Part shown: piece by piece, positions 1-7,937 of the stretch
Layout: each line of letters starts with the position of its first letter
How positions within the stretch are numbered: the stretch's first letter is position 1
Origin: Stenotrophomonas maltophilia
GTDB lineage: Bacteria; Pseudomonadota; Gammaproteobacteria; Xanthomonadales; Xanthomonadaceae
Length of the DNA: 64,000 bases
Assembly: GCA_900113425.1 (NCBI GenBank)
Contig: FOZF01000001.1
Coordinates: 970,358 to 1,034,357 of the forward strand
Direction: 5' to 3'
Position numbers and translations under genes: made by a program
Notes under the pieces: model-generated
Databases searched by the model: none
What the model saw: the letters and a program-made list of their open reading frames with translations, nothing else
What the model was told of the DNA's origin: nothing

Positions 1-740
1 CCGGCCAGTCCACTGCCGATCAGGAACATGCCCAGTACCGCCGGGCCCGTGATCAGCAGCGCCCCCATCGACGAACCAAACTCATGCAGGCGCTGGATGC
101 AGGCCTGGATCCAGTTGCCGTGTCCGTAGACCATGCGCTCCCGGGCGATGCTCTGCTGCGCGTCGACCAGCATCTGCTGCGCGTCCTGCGGCGTCGCCAG
201 TGAAACCATGGCGCCGAGCAGCAGCATCATCGCCGCGCCACCGAGATAGACGATGACACCCATCCACGGCAGCCAGCTGCGCGGTGCCTCGCGGCACGCC
301 AGCAGGGGCAGCGAGGCCAGTGCGTAGAGCACCAGGATGTCGCCGGACCAGACCAGCAGCGCGTGGCACAGGCCGATCAGCATGAGCCCGGCGCTGCGGC
401 GCAGATAGAACGGAGTGAACTCGCGGCCGGCGGTCTCGGCGCGCTGTGCCATCACTGCGAATCCGGCACCGAACAGCAGCGAGAACAGGGTGAAGAACTT
501 GCCCTGCACGAACACGTAGACGAAGGCGTCGGCCCAGTAATCGATTCCCTGCCAGCGCACGTCGATACCGGTGAATGCCAGGTCCAGCGGTCCGCTGAAG
601 GCCTCCATGTTCATCAGCAGGATGCCCAGCAACGCGGCCCCGCGCAGTATGTCCAGCACGGCGATGCGGTCGCCGGAGGCAACCGGCTGCAGGGAAGACG
701 AAGCGCTGTTCACAGGACATCCGGCGGGCAGGTCCTTCAT
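1..740 (-). CDS. DUF418 / YeiB-like membrane protein, C-terminus cut by window edge
   Basis: Reading the minus strand from an ATG at 740 gives an open frame that runs off the window's left edge. An in-frame GTG at 713 is an alternative start. The protein has the signature opening of the DUF418 (YeiB) family: a short cytoplasmic leader, then a D-R-I-x-x-L-D-x-L-R-G-x-A-L-L-G-I-L-L-M-N motif, followed by several hydrophobic segments. Family members are polytopic inner-membrane proteins of unknown function, possibly transporters or acyltransferase-like proteins. About 246 residues are visible of an expected 380-420. Neither start has a convincing ribosome site, so the start is uncertain. The family call is firm; the role is unknown. 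Confidence 0.8.
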   Translation of the reverse strand, partial: MKDLPAGCPVNSASSSLQPVASGDRIAVLDILRGAALLGILLMNMEAFSGPLDLAFTGIDVRWQGIDYWADAFVYVFVQGKFFTLFSLLFGAGFAVMAQRAETAGREFTPFYLRRSAGLMLIGLCHALLVWSGDILVLYALASLPLLACREAPRSWLPWMGVIVYLGGAAMMLLLGAMVSLATPQDAQQMLVDAQQSIARERMVYGHGNWIQACIQRLHEFGSSMGALLITGPAVLGMFLIGSGLA

Positions 741-790
741 TATGCAGCCCGCCTGCGCGCCGTGGACGAGCGCGTGGTGTTCCAGACATG

Positions 791-816
791 CAACGGCCCG
801 CCGAAGCGGGCCGTTG
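791..816 (-). terminator. Stem-loop after slyD
   Basis: This is a perfect 11-bp stem. Read on the minus strand it closes on a UUCG tetraloop capped by a C-G pair, the most stable RNA tetraloop class. It lies 24 nt beyond the slyD stop. No clear U-run follows, so it may be a weak or Rho-assisted terminator, or an mRNA 3' stabiliser. Confidence 0.55.
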
Positions 817-839
817 CTGCCGTCACGATCGCCGGGCGA

Positions 840-1322
840 TCAGTGCGCGTGACCGCCGTCGCCGTGGACGTGGCCGTGCTCGATCTCTTCCTTGCCGGCT
901 TCACGCACGTCGACGATTTCCACGTCGAAGTGCAGGTCCTTGCCGGCCATCGGATGGTTGAGGTCGACGTCGACCACGCTCATGCCGACCTTCTGCACGG
1001 TCACCGCACGCGGGCCGAAGTTGGTCTGCAGCACGACCTGCTGGCCCGGCGCCAGCTTGGCATTGCCGAAGTGCTTCTTCGGCACGCGCTGGGACAGGCC
1101 TTCGCGGCGCTCGCCATAGGCGTCGGCCGCCGTGACGTCGACACTGAAGGTCGCGCCGGCTTCCTTGTCCATCATGGCGTTTTCCAGGCCCGGGATGATG
1201 TTGCCGTGACCGATCAGGATCGCCAGCGGCTCGCCGCGGTCCTTGGACGATTCGATCGGCTCCTGGCCGACTTCGGAAACGGTGTAGTGGAAGCGGACAA
1301 CGCGGTCTTTTTCGATCTTCAT
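840..1322 (-). CDS. slyD: FKBP-type peptidyl-prolyl isomerase, SlyD family
   Basis: This 160-residue protein begins MKIEKDRVVRFHYTV and shows the SlyD layout: a split FKBP domain (residues 1-70 and 130-150) with an inserted flap (IF) chaperone domain between. The catalytic-pocket segment includes GHGNIIPGLENAM. The C-terminus is His-rich (HGHVHGDGGHAH), though shorter than the Cys/His tail of E. coli SlyD, and suggests nickel or zinc binding. Expected role: cytoplasmic cis-trans prolyl isomerase and folding helper, possibly supplying metal. The frame is open upstream of 1322, but the conserved MKI start matches the family. It is divergent from the NlpC/P60 gene at 1434, with a 111-nt shared upstream region. 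Confidence 0.93.
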   Translation of the reverse strand: MKIEKDRVVRFHYTVSEVGQEPIESSKDRGEPLAILIGHGNIIPGLENAMMDKEAGATFSVDVTAADAYGERREGLSQRVPKKHFGNAKLAPGQQVVLQTNFGPRAVTVQKVGMSVVDVDLNHPMAGKDLHFDVEIVDVREAGKEEIEHGHVHGDGGHAH

Positions 1323-1433
1323 GCGCGACTCTGTCTGGATCTGCCGGAGGCAGACGGGTTGGGGCGGGTTGTCGCCCGGCGGGGACGCCGCCATCATGAC
1401 GGCCAATCCAAGGTGGCGCATTATCCGGAGAAC

Positions 1434-1973
1434 ATGCACATCACGCCAGTTTCGTCCGGCCCGCGCCGGCTGTTCGTGCCCGCCCTGCTGCTGGTCCTGC
1501 CTCTGCTGCTGACCGCCTGCGGCGGCGGCAAGGCCACCCGGCCGGCGCCGCCCCCGCCGTCGGCGCACTGGCCGGCGACCACCCCGGACAATCCCGAGGC
1601 CGCCAATTCAGTCCTGATGCGTGCCATCAGCCTGGTCGGCACGCCCTACCGTTACGGCGGCAACACCCCCGAATCGGGCTTCGACTGCAGCGGCCTGGTC
1701 GCCTATGTCTACCGCGAGATGCTGGATCTGAAGCTGCCGCGCACCTCGCGCGACCTGGCCGCCGTACAGGGCCCGAGGATCGATCCGAAGCGCCTGGCCA
1801 CCGGTGACCTGGTGTTCTTCGGCAGCCGCGGCAACGTCACCCATGTCGGCATCTATGTCGGCGAGGGGCGCTTCGTGCACGCCCCCAGCACCGGCGGCAC
1901 GGTGCGCCTGGACTCGCTCAGCGGGCCCTACTGGAAGGACCACTACACAGGGGCCAAACGCGTCCTTCGCTAA
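1434..1973 (+). CDS. NlpC/P60 family cell-wall hydrolase, lipoprotein
   Basis: A 179-residue protein with a type II signal peptide: the hydrophobic stretch ends in L-L-T-A-C, so Cys29 should be lipidated. A Pro-rich linker follows, then an NlpC/P60 domain (about residues 58-175). The catalytic Cys85 lies in FDCSGL, and candidate His137 (THVGIYVG) and His149 (FVHAP) complete the site. Such enzymes cut peptide bonds in peptidoglycan stems, usually gamma-D-Glu-diaminopimelate. A ribosome site (CCGGAG) precedes the ATG. A paralogue follows at 2105. The next residue after the lipid Cys is Gly, giving no clear inner-membrane retention signal, so an outer-membrane location is likely. Confidence 0.92.
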   Translation: MHITPVSSGPRRLFVPALLLVLPLLLTACGGGKATRPAPPPPSAHWPATTPDNPEAANSVLMRAISLVGTPYRYGGNTPESGFDCSGLVAYVYREMLDLKLPRTSRDLAAVQGPRIDPKRLATGDLVFFGSRGNVTHVGIYVGEGRFVHAPSTGGTVRLDSLSGPYWKDHYTGAKRVLR

Positions 1974-2020
1974 AATGAACAGGCGACATGTTCAAAATTG
2001 AGAATTGCGTCACAGTGGAA

Positions 2021-2038
2021 ATAACGGTTTTATAACGG
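2021..2038 (+). promoter_or_regulatory. Tandem 7-4-7 direct repeat (ATAACGG-TTTT-ATAACGG)
   Basis: Two identical ATAACGG heptamers are separated by TTTT, giving an 11-bp period, one DNA helical turn. They sit in an unusually AT-rich stretch (1974-2104) upstream of the GTG start at 2105. This is the geometry of OmpR/PhoB-type response-regulator boxes, though the heptamer is not the PhoB sequence. The second copy can also serve as a -10-like TATAAC. No cognate regulator is visible in the window. It is a candidate operator only. Confidence 0.4.
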
Positions 2039-2104
2039 AATTTTTAACTTATCGGTGCTTTTACAGGGCATGATGCCCCATCGTTTTTTTTCTGTGACCG
2101 ACGC

Positions 2105-2878
2105 GTGACGACTGACGACCTGACGTGCAAAGGCCAGACCGCCGCTTCTCCGCGTAGTGTCCGCCCTATTCTTCTGGGCTTGGCACTGTGCCTGACCAGC
2201 CTCCCCGCCTGGTCGCAGACCGTTCCTTCACGCGCCGATGCTGCGCCGGTCCCGGCCGCCGACACTGCCGTGCGTGTGACGGGCAAGGCCGAGGCCGCAG
2301 CCCCCCAGCGCAGCCGCACCGATGCAGCCGCCAGTGCCACGCTGGCCGCCCTGCTGCCGCACCTGGCCGCCAACGACACCATTCCGCTGATGGACCGCTC
2401 GGCCATGGTCGCCGGCGATCTGAGCCGCCTGCTCGCCAACTACGACACCAGCAGCGCTGCCAATGGCAGCGTTGTCGGCAGCGCCGCCGACAATGGCAAG
2501 GTGCAGTCGCTGCTGCGACGGGCGATGACCCTGCTCGGCACCCCGTATCGCTGGGGTGGCAGCAATCCGGACAGCGGCTTCGACTGCAGCGGCCTGGTCG
2601 GCTACGTCTTCCGTTCGGCGCTGGGCATCGAACTGCCGCGCGTCTCCCGCGAGATGGCGCATGACAACAACGCCGAGCTGATCAACGACCGTGCCGCCCT
2701 GGCCGCGGGTGACCTGGTGTTCTTCGGTCGCAAGGGCCGGGTCGACCACGTCGGCATCTATGTGGGTGACGGCCGCTTCCTGCATGCCCCGAGCGCAGGC
2801 AAGGATGTGCGGGTCGACACCCTGCTCAGCGGCTACTGGGGCAACAAGTTCATGCAGGCGCGCCGCGTCGAGCTCTGA
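2105..2878 (+). CDS. NlpC/P60 family cell-wall hydrolase, secreted
   Basis: A 257-residue protein with a cleavable signal peptide (hydrophobic core about residues 20-35, cleavage near AWSQ) and an Ala-rich linker of about 95 residues. The NlpC/P60 domain spans about residues 132-255. Catalytic Cys161 sits in FDCSGL, with His215 (DHVGIYVG) and His227 (FLHAP) as partners. The domain is clearly paralogous to the lipoprotein upstream but lacks a lipobox, so it is probably periplasmic or secreted. The GTG start is the only one compatible with the signal peptide; upstream ATGs at 2070 and 2073 are out of frame. The leader is AT-rich and carries a tandem repeat. It ends in a strong intrinsic terminator. 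Confidence 0.9.
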   Translation: MTTDDLTCKGQTAASPRSVRPILLGLALCLTSLPAWSQTVPSRADAAPVPAADTAVRVTGKAEAAAPQRSRTDAAASATLAALLPHLAANDTIPLMDRSAMVAGDLSRLLANYDTSSAANGSVVGSAADNGKVQSLLRRAMTLLGTPYRWGGSNPDSGFDCSGLVGYVFRSALGIELPRVSREMAHDNNAELINDRAALAAGDLVFFGRKGRVDHVGIYVGDGRFLHAPSAGKDVRVDTLLSGYWGNKFMQARRVEL

Positions 2879-2910
2879 CCACCGCCTTTCCAGGCATCGC
2901 CGGATACCGG

Positions 2911-2937
2911 AAAGCCGCTGCCCTGCAGCGGCTTTTT
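2911..2937 (+). terminator. Rho-independent terminator of the second NlpC/P60 gene
   Basis: An 11-bp GC-rich stem (AAAGCCGCTGC paired with GCAGCGGCTTT) with a 3-nt loop runs directly into a T-run. It is placed 32 nt after the stop codon. Confidence 0.88.
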
Positions 2938-2994
2938 CGTTCCCGCGGTATGCCTGGGATGCGTCTTCCCTGGCCCGGCGGGGCACGCCCACAA

Positions 2995-3023
2995 CGAAAA
3001 GGCCCGCCAGTCCGGCGGGCCTT
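2995..3023 (-). terminator. Rho-independent terminator of the symporter gene
   Basis: A 10-bp stem (AAGGCCCGCC / GGCGGGCCTT) with a 5-nt loop. Read on the minus strand it is followed by TTTTCGTT. It lies 34 nt downstream of the minus-strand symporter stop, in a convergent intergenic region. Confidence 0.85.
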
Positions 3024-3056
3024 CATCTCTCGCATGACAGGCCGCTGCGCGGCGTC

Positions 3057-4391
3057 TCAGCTGCGTGGCGGCGTAGGGTCCGGGTCATCCACGCCCACGT
3101 TGCTGGAGGGATTGTCGTACACCGACTGGTCGAGCAGGCCGGTCTCCTTGGCCACCAGCACCGGCACCAGCATCTGACCGGTCACGTTGGTCATGGTGCG
3201 CATCATGTCCAGGATACGGTCGATGGCATACAGGTAACCGATGGTCTCCAGCGGCAGATTGGCGGCACTGAGCACCACGGTGGCCATGATCACGGCCGTA
3301 CCCGGCACACCGGCAGTACCGAAGCTGCCCAGCACCGAGGCGATCAGCACCACCACGTACTGCTCCGGCGTCAAAGGCACGCCGCTGTACTGGGCAATGA
3401 AGACCGCACACAACGCGGGGTAGATCGCGCCGCAGCCGTCCATCTTGATGCTCGCACCCAGTGGCACCGCGAATGCACCGTAGTCCTTGTTGACGCCCAG
3501 GTTGTGGGTGATCGAGCGCAGCGCCACCGGCATCGCGGCGAAGCTGGAGGAGCTGACGAAGGCGACCTGCATGCCCGGCGCCGCGCCGCGGAAGAACTTC
3601 AGCGGATTCAGGCCGTGCGCCAGCAGCAGCGCGCTGTAGACGACCACGATGTGCAACGCACAGGCCACGTACAGGGCCAGCACGAAATGCCCCAGCGGCA
3701 GCAGCTTCTCGAAACCGTAACTGCCCACCAGGCCGGCAATCAGGCCGAAGGTACCGATCGGGGTGACTTCCAGCACGAAGCGGGTCACCTGGATCATGAT
3801 GTCGCTCATCTGGCCGACCAGCTTGCGCGCCTCGGTCACCTTCTCGCCCAGCTTGACGATGGCAAAGCCCACCAGGCCGGCGAAGAAGATCACCGGCAGG
3901 ATCGAGCCCCTGCCAGCAGCCAGCACGGTCTCGCCGGCGGCATTGACGCGGGTGCCGATGCCGGACAGTGCATAGAAGACGTTGGCCGGCACCACATCCA
4001 GCAGCACCTGTACCACGCTGGGAACCTCGCGCGGTACATAGTTGCTGGCCATGGACAGCTGCAGGCCACCGGCACCGGGCTGCAGCACGGTGCCCACGCC
4101 CAGGCCCACGCACACCGCCAACGCAGCGGTGATCACGAACCACAGGAAGGTGCGGCCACTGAGCGCGGCAACCGACTTCTGGCCATGCAGTGACGAGATC
4201 GCGTTGATGACCGCGAAGAACACCAGCGGCACCGCGATCATCTTGATCAGGGTGACATACAGCTCACCGAGCGGACCGAACCACGTTTCCGCAGCGGGGC
4301 CGAGCGCCCAGCCGGCCAGCGCACCAAGCACGAAGCCGCCGACCACGCGCTGCCAGAATGGAATCCGCAGCCAGGCAGAGACCAGCGTCAT
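3057..4391 (-). CDS. Dicarboxylate/amino acid:cation symporter (DAACS family)
   Basis: A 444-residue inner-membrane carrier of the GltP/DctA/SstT superfamily. Visible family marks are a serine-rich re-entrant loop (VSSSSFAAMP), the TM7/hairpin region with AGVPGTAVIM, and the substrate-binding segment near TNVTGQMLVPVLVA. These proteins import glutamate, aspartate or C4-dicarboxylates with H+ or Na+; which one cannot be told here. The ATG at 4391 is chosen. A TTG at 4436 would add 15 residues that do not resemble the family start. It is divergent from the alkaline phosphatase and has its own terminator. The C-terminal tail (residues after about 425) is Asp/Pro-rich and variable. Confidence 0.9.
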   Translation of the reverse strand: MTLVSAWLRIPFWQRVVGGFVLGALAGWALGPAAETWFGPLGELYVTLIKMIAVPLVFFAVINAISSLHGQKSVAALSGRTFLWFVITAALAVCVGLGVGTVLQPGAGGLQLSMASNYVPREVPSVVQVLLDVVPANVFYALSGIGTRVNAAGETVLAAGRGSILPVIFFAGLVGFAIVKLGEKVTEARKLVGQMSDIMIQVTRFVLEVTPIGTFGLIAGLVGSYGFEKLLPLGHFVLALYVACALHIVVVYSALLLAHGLNPLKFFRGAAPGMQVAFVSSSSFAAMPVALRSITHNLGVNKDYGAFAVPLGASIKMDGCGAIYPALCAVFIAQYSGVPLTPEQYVVVLIASVLGSFGTAGVPGTAVIMATVVLSAANLPLETIGYLYAIDRILDMMRTMTNVTGQMLVPVLVAKETGLLDQSVYDNPSSNVGVDDPDPTPPRS

Positions 4392-4545
4392 AGGCAATCC
4401 AGAGGGGAAGGAAGGGATGCTGGCACGATAGCCCAAGGCGGCCCGCAGAACGACCGTCCGCCCGGCAAATCAGTGTGTCATCGGCGTGCCTTGCGAGGGC
4501 GGGCATAATGAACGTCCCGTTACAGTTTGTGAGATCCCAGCGTCC

Positions 4546-6252
4546 ATGCGCCGTTCCGTCTCCCTGTTGGCCACGTGTGCCACCACCCTGCTGCTCGGCG
4601 CCTGCGCCAGCCCCCCCCCCGCCTCCGCGCCGGCAGGCCTGAAGGTCGCCGTCGAGCCGGTTGCACACCCGGCCGGCGAGACGCCGCAATGGTGGTACCG
4701 CAGCGGCGCCGCCCAGGCCGCCGCCAATGGCGCGATGGCCGGCAAGGCCCGGAATGTCATCCTGTTCCTCGGCGACGGCATGAGCCTGACCACCGTGGCC
4801 GCCGCGCGCATCTACGAGGGCCAGAAGAAGGGCGGATCGGGCGAAGAGAACCTGCTGTCCTGGGAACGCTTCCCGGCCACCGCGTTCAGCAAGACCTACA
4901 ACACCGACTCGCAGACCCCTGATTCGGCGGGCACCATGACCGCCATCACCACCGGCGTGAAGACCCACATGGGCGCGATCGGTGTCAGCGCAGGCGCCCG
5001 AACCGATTGTGCCGACAGCCTGTCCAAGGGCCTGCTCACCTGGCTGCAGCTGGCTGACAGCGCCGGCCTGGCGACCGGCATCGTGTCCACCGCGCGCCTG
5101 ACCCACGCCACCCCGGCGGCCACCTACGCGCACTCGCCGGAGCGCAACTGGGAGAACGACACCGATCTGACCGAAGCGGCCAAGGCCGCCGGCTGCAAGG
5201 ACATCGCCCAGCAGCTGCTGTCCACCTCGCGCTATGGCCGCGGCCCGCTGGTCGCGCTCGGCGGTGGTCGCGGTGAATTCACCACCGTGGAAGAGCGCGA
5301 TCCGGAATACGACGACAAGGTCGGCCAGCGCCTGGATGGCCGCAGCCTGGTACAGGAATGGCAGCAGGCGCATCCGCAGGGTGCTTACGTGTGGAACAGC
5401 AGGCAGCTGGCCGCCGCCGCGAATGCGCCGGCCATCCTCGGCCTGTTCGAGCCGGACCACATGCGCTACGAGTACGAGCGCCCACAGGATCCGGCCGGTG
5501 AGCCGAGCCTGGCCGAGCTGACCGCTGCTGCGATCACAAATCTGTCGCGTCATCAGGAAGGTTACGTGCTGATGATCGAAGGCGCTCGCATCGACCATGC
5601 CAACCACAGCGGCAATGCCTATCGCGCACTGACCGAAACCGTGGCGATGTCCGATGCGGTGCGGGTGGCGTCGGAAATGACGTCGGCCGACGACACGCTG
5701 ATCATCGTCACCGCCGACCACTCGCACACCCTGAACTTCGTCGGCTACCCCGCACGCGGCAACCCGATCCTGGGCAAGGTGAAGGACAAGGGCGGTGAGG
5801 ACGGCGCCGGCAAGCTGGACTACGCGCTGGACGGCAACGGCCAGCCCTACACCACCTTGAGCTACGCCAATGGACCGGGCCACACCGGCAGCACCAACCA
5901 GCAGCCGGCGGGCAGCAAGCGCTACCCGCACAACCCGAGCAGCTTCGAGCCGGCCAAGGGGCGCCCGGACCTGCACGATGTCGATACCGAGCATCCGGAC
6001 TACATGCAGGAAGCGCTGGTGCCGATGAAATCCGAATCGCATGGTGGCGAGGACGTCGGCATCTGGGCGCGCGGTCCCGGCAGCAAGGCCATCCGCGGCA
6101 CGCTGGAGCAGAACACGATCTATCACATGATCGTGCAGGCAACACCGGCGCTGCGCGATCGCCTGTGCCAGGCGGGCACCTGCGACGACAAGGGCGTACC
6201 GGTGCAGCTGCCGGCGCCCAAGGCCTTCGAACGCAACGCCGACGGAAAGTAA
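4546..6252 (+). CDS. Alkaline phosphatase (PhoA-superfamily), lipoprotein
   Basis: A 568-residue protein. The N-terminus is a lipoprotein signal ending in LLLGAC (Cys20). Metal and catalytic motifs are visible: LGDGMS (about residues 75-80), the nucleophile Ser127 in PDSAGTMTA, RIDHANHSGN, and TADHSHTLNF. This is the alkaline phosphatase fold, releasing phosphate from monoesters with two zinc ions and magnesium. It is longer than E. coli PhoA (about 470) because of extra loops near residues 225-290 and 440-510. A CATAAT -10-like element lies at about 4503-4508, giving a short leader. I see no convincing PhoB box. Membrane anchoring rather than free periplasmic release is inferred from the lipobox. 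Confidence 0.9.
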   Translation: MRRSVSLLATCATTLLLGACASPPPASAPAGLKVAVEPVAHPAGETPQWWYRSGAAQAAANGAMAGKARNVILFLGDGMSLTTVAAARIYEGQKKGGSGEENLLSWERFPATAFSKTYNTDSQTPDSAGTMTAITTGVKTHMGAIGVSAGARTDCADSLSKGLLTWLQLADSAGLATGIVSTARLTHATPAATYAHSPERNWENDTDLTEAAKAAGCKDIAQQLLSTSRYGRGPLVALGGGRGEFTTVEERDPEYDDKVGQRLDGRSLVQEWQQAHPQGAYVWNSRQLAAAANAPAILGLFEPDHMRYEYERPQDPAGEPSLAELTAAAITNLSRHQEGYVLMIEGARIDHANHSGNAYRALTETVAMSDAVRVASEMTSADDTLIIVTADHSHTLNFVGYPARGNPILGKVKDKGGEDGAGKLDYALDGNGQPYTTLSYANGPGHTGSTNQQPAGSKRYPHNPSSFEPAKGRPDLHDVDTEHPDYMQEALVPMKSESHGGEDVGIWARGPGSKAIRGTLEQNTIYHMIVQATPALRDRLCQAGTCDDKGVPVQLPAPKAFERNADGK

Positions 6253-6271
6253 CGGCACGGCGGACGCACCG

Positions 6272-6296
6272 TGCAGCCGGGCCATGCCCGGCTGCA
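6272..6296. terminator. Palindromic hairpin after the phosphatase gene
   Basis: A perfect palindrome, TGCAGCCGGGC-CAT-GCCCGGCTGCA, starts 20 nt after the stop. There is no T-run. A similar GCCGGGC/GCCCGGC hairpin sits at 49134-49156, so this may be a recurring genus-type 3'-end hairpin rather than a classical terminator. Confidence 0.5.
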
Positions 6297-6341
6297 TTCC
6301 GCCCAGGAGTCGAAGGCGCGGCGCGACCCCGCCGATCACCC

Positions 6342-6354
6342 TACACTTCACCCG
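6342..6354 (+). promoter_or_regulatory. -10-like element of tilS with no room for a leader
   Basis: TACACT at 6342-6347 is followed by exactly 6 nt and then the GTG of tilS. A start of transcription 7 nt past the hexamer would fall on the first base of the start codon. No good -35 is visible. The same arrangement precedes xseB, maf, the DUF502 gene and the PLD gene. Confidence 0.45.
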
Positions 6355-7640
6355 TGACTGCCTTCCCCGCCCTGGTTTCCCTCGATGCACCGCTGCTGGT
6401 CGGCTACAGCGGCGGCCTGGATTCGACCGTCCTGCTGCACTGGCTGCGGCGCTGCACGCAGGCGGCCGGCGTGGAACTGCGCGCTGTGCACGTACATCAC
6501 GGACTGCAGCCGGACGCCGATGCCTGGGTCCAGCATTGCCAGCAGCAGTGCGCGGCCCTGGGAGTCGAACTGGTCGTACACCGCGTGCAGGTCGAGACCG
6601 GCACCGGCCTGGGCCTGGAGGGTGCAGCCCGGCAGGCGCGTCGCGCTGCCTTTGCCGCCTCTCTGCGCGATGGAGAGACGCTGGCCTTAGCCCAGCATCA
6701 GGACGATCAGGCCGAAACCTTCCTGCTGCGCGCGTTGCGCGGTTCCGGTGTCGATGGCCTGGCGGCAATGAGCGCGGACAGCGTGCTCACCGGCCACCGG
6801 CTGTGGCGGCCGCTGCTGCAGGTCCCACGCGACGCCCTGCGTGACTATGCGCGGGCCCACGATCTGCACTGGATCGAAGACCCCAGCAACGACGAAGCGT
6901 ACGCCGACCGCAACTTCCTGCGCCTGCAGGTGCTGCCGCTGCTGCGGCAGCGCTGGCCGCACGCCGCAGCGGCCCTGGCCGGCAGTGCCGATCATTGCGC
7001 ACGTACCCGTGGCCTTCTGCAGGAAGAGGACACCGAACTGCTCGCGCACCTGGAAGCAGCCCCGCGCGTGCTGTCCTTGCAGCTGCTGCGGCAGGTATCG
7101 CCGGAACGCGCCGCACGCGTCCTGCGCACCTGGGTGGCCAGCCATGGCGCGGCCCCGCTGCCGGGGCGGGTGCTGCAGCAGATGCTCGACGAAATGCTGC
7201 CCTCCGCTTGCGACCGGCAGGCGCGGGTGCGCTGGCAGGATCACGTCATCCAGCGATGGCGCGAGCATGCCTATCTGCTGCCGGCCGAGCTGCCTGCCCT
7301 GCCGCTGGACTGGCAGCAGGAGTGGGACGGCCGGGCGCCTCTGCCCTTGCCTGATGGCGGCCAGCTGCGCCTGCTGGGCGCCGGGATGTTCCAGCAGCCC
7401 ATGCAGGTGCGTGCACGGCGTGGCGGCGAGCGCATCGTGCTGCCGGGACGCAGCCACGCCCATGCCTTGAAGGACTGCCTGCAGCGTGAACATCTGGCCC
7501 CCTGGCGGCGCGCGCAGCTGCCGCTGCTGTTTGCTGACGGCAACCTGCTGGCTGCCGCCGATGTGGTGATCGCCGCACCGCTGCAGGCCTGGCTGCACGC
7601 TCATGGCGCCCAGCTGCGGTGGCAGCCGGGTGGCTGGTGA
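6354..7640 (+). CDS. tilS: tRNA(Ile)-lysidine synthase
   Basis: A 428-residue cytoplasmic enzyme that changes C34 of the CAU-anticodon isoleucine tRNA to lysidine, using ATP and lysine, so that AUA is read as Ile. The PP-loop SGGLDST is at residues 19-25, followed by VHVHHGLQPDA and ALAQHQDDQAETFLLRALRGSG. The C-terminal TilS domain is present (RRGGERIVLPGRS at about 355-370). The GTG start puts the PP-loop at the usual position. No ribosome site precedes it, which fits a leaderless mRNA. It runs toward xseB and ispA, with a separate promoter-like element between. Confidence 0.95.
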   Translation: MTAFPALVSLDAPLLVGYSGGLDSTVLLHWLRRCTQAAGVELRAVHVHHGLQPDADAWVQHCQQQCAALGVELVVHRVQVETGTGLGLEGAARQARRAAFAASLRDGETLALAQHQDDQAETFLLRALRGSGVDGLAAMSADSVLTGHRLWRPLLQVPRDALRDYARAHDLHWIEDPSNDEAYADRNFLRLQVLPLLRQRWPHAAAALAGSADHCARTRGLLQEEDTELLAHLEAAPRVLSLQLLRQVSPERAARVLRTWVASHGAAPLPGRVLQQMLDEMLPSACDRQARVRWQDHVIQRWREHAYLLPAELPALPLDWQQEWDGRAPLPLPDGGQLRLLGAGMFQQPMQVRARRGGERIVLPGRSHAHALKDCLQREHLAPWRRAQLPLLFADGNLLAAADVVIAAPLQAWLHAHGAQLRWQPGGW

Positions 7641-7641
7641 A

Positions 7642-7676
7642 TTGACCCCTGCGCGCGTGCCGTCCACACTTGCCGC
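7642..7676 (+). promoter_or_regulatory. Promoter of xseB, predicted leaderless
   Basis: TTGACC (7642-7647), a 17-nt spacer, CACACT (7665-7670), then 6 nt and the ATG of xseB. The -35 and spacing are near ideal for sigma-70. No Shine-Dalgarno precedes the ATG. The -35 begins 2 nt after the tilS stop. Confidence 0.5.
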
Positions 7677-7937
7677 ATGGCCAAGAAGTCCCCCGAAAAC
7701 GCCTCCCCTGTCGCCCAGTTCGAGCAGTCGCTCGAATCGCTGGAGCAGCTGGTGGAGCAGATGGAAACCGGCGAGCTGAGCCTGGAAGCGTCGCTCAGTG
7801 CTTACGAACGTGGCGTGGGCCTGTACCGCCAGTGCCAGCAGGCGCTGGAGCAGGCCGAACTGCGCGTGCGGCTGCTCAGCGATCCGGCACAGCCCGATAC
7901 GGCAGAACCCTTCGATCCGCCCAGCCATGACGGCTGA
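7677..7937 (+). CDS. xseB: Exodeoxyribonuclease VII small subunit
   Basis: An 86-residue protein of the XseB family, with the conserved core [23 protein letters not shown] split over two predicted helices (about residues 15-65). XseB binds the large subunit XseA to form the single-strand-specific exonuclease VII used in mismatch repair and recombination; xseA is not in this window. It overlaps ispA by 11 nt, indicating translational coupling. The C-terminal 20 residues are Pro/Asp-rich and variable, as in relatives. Confidence 0.95.
   Translation: MAKKSPENASPVAQFEQSLESLEQLVEQMETGELSLEASLSAYERGVGLYRQCQQALEQAELRVRLLSDPAQPDTAEPFDPPSHDG

Noticed and set aside
4440..4545. PhoB box upstream of the alkaline phosphatase
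   Set aside because: A TGTCAT-like hexamer occurs near 4475 but there is no 11-bp spaced partner, so the evidence is too thin.
4264..6768. Minus-strand open frame of 834 codons over the alkaline phosphatase
   Set aside because: It is antisense to a gene with intact catalytic motifs; no family similarity seen.
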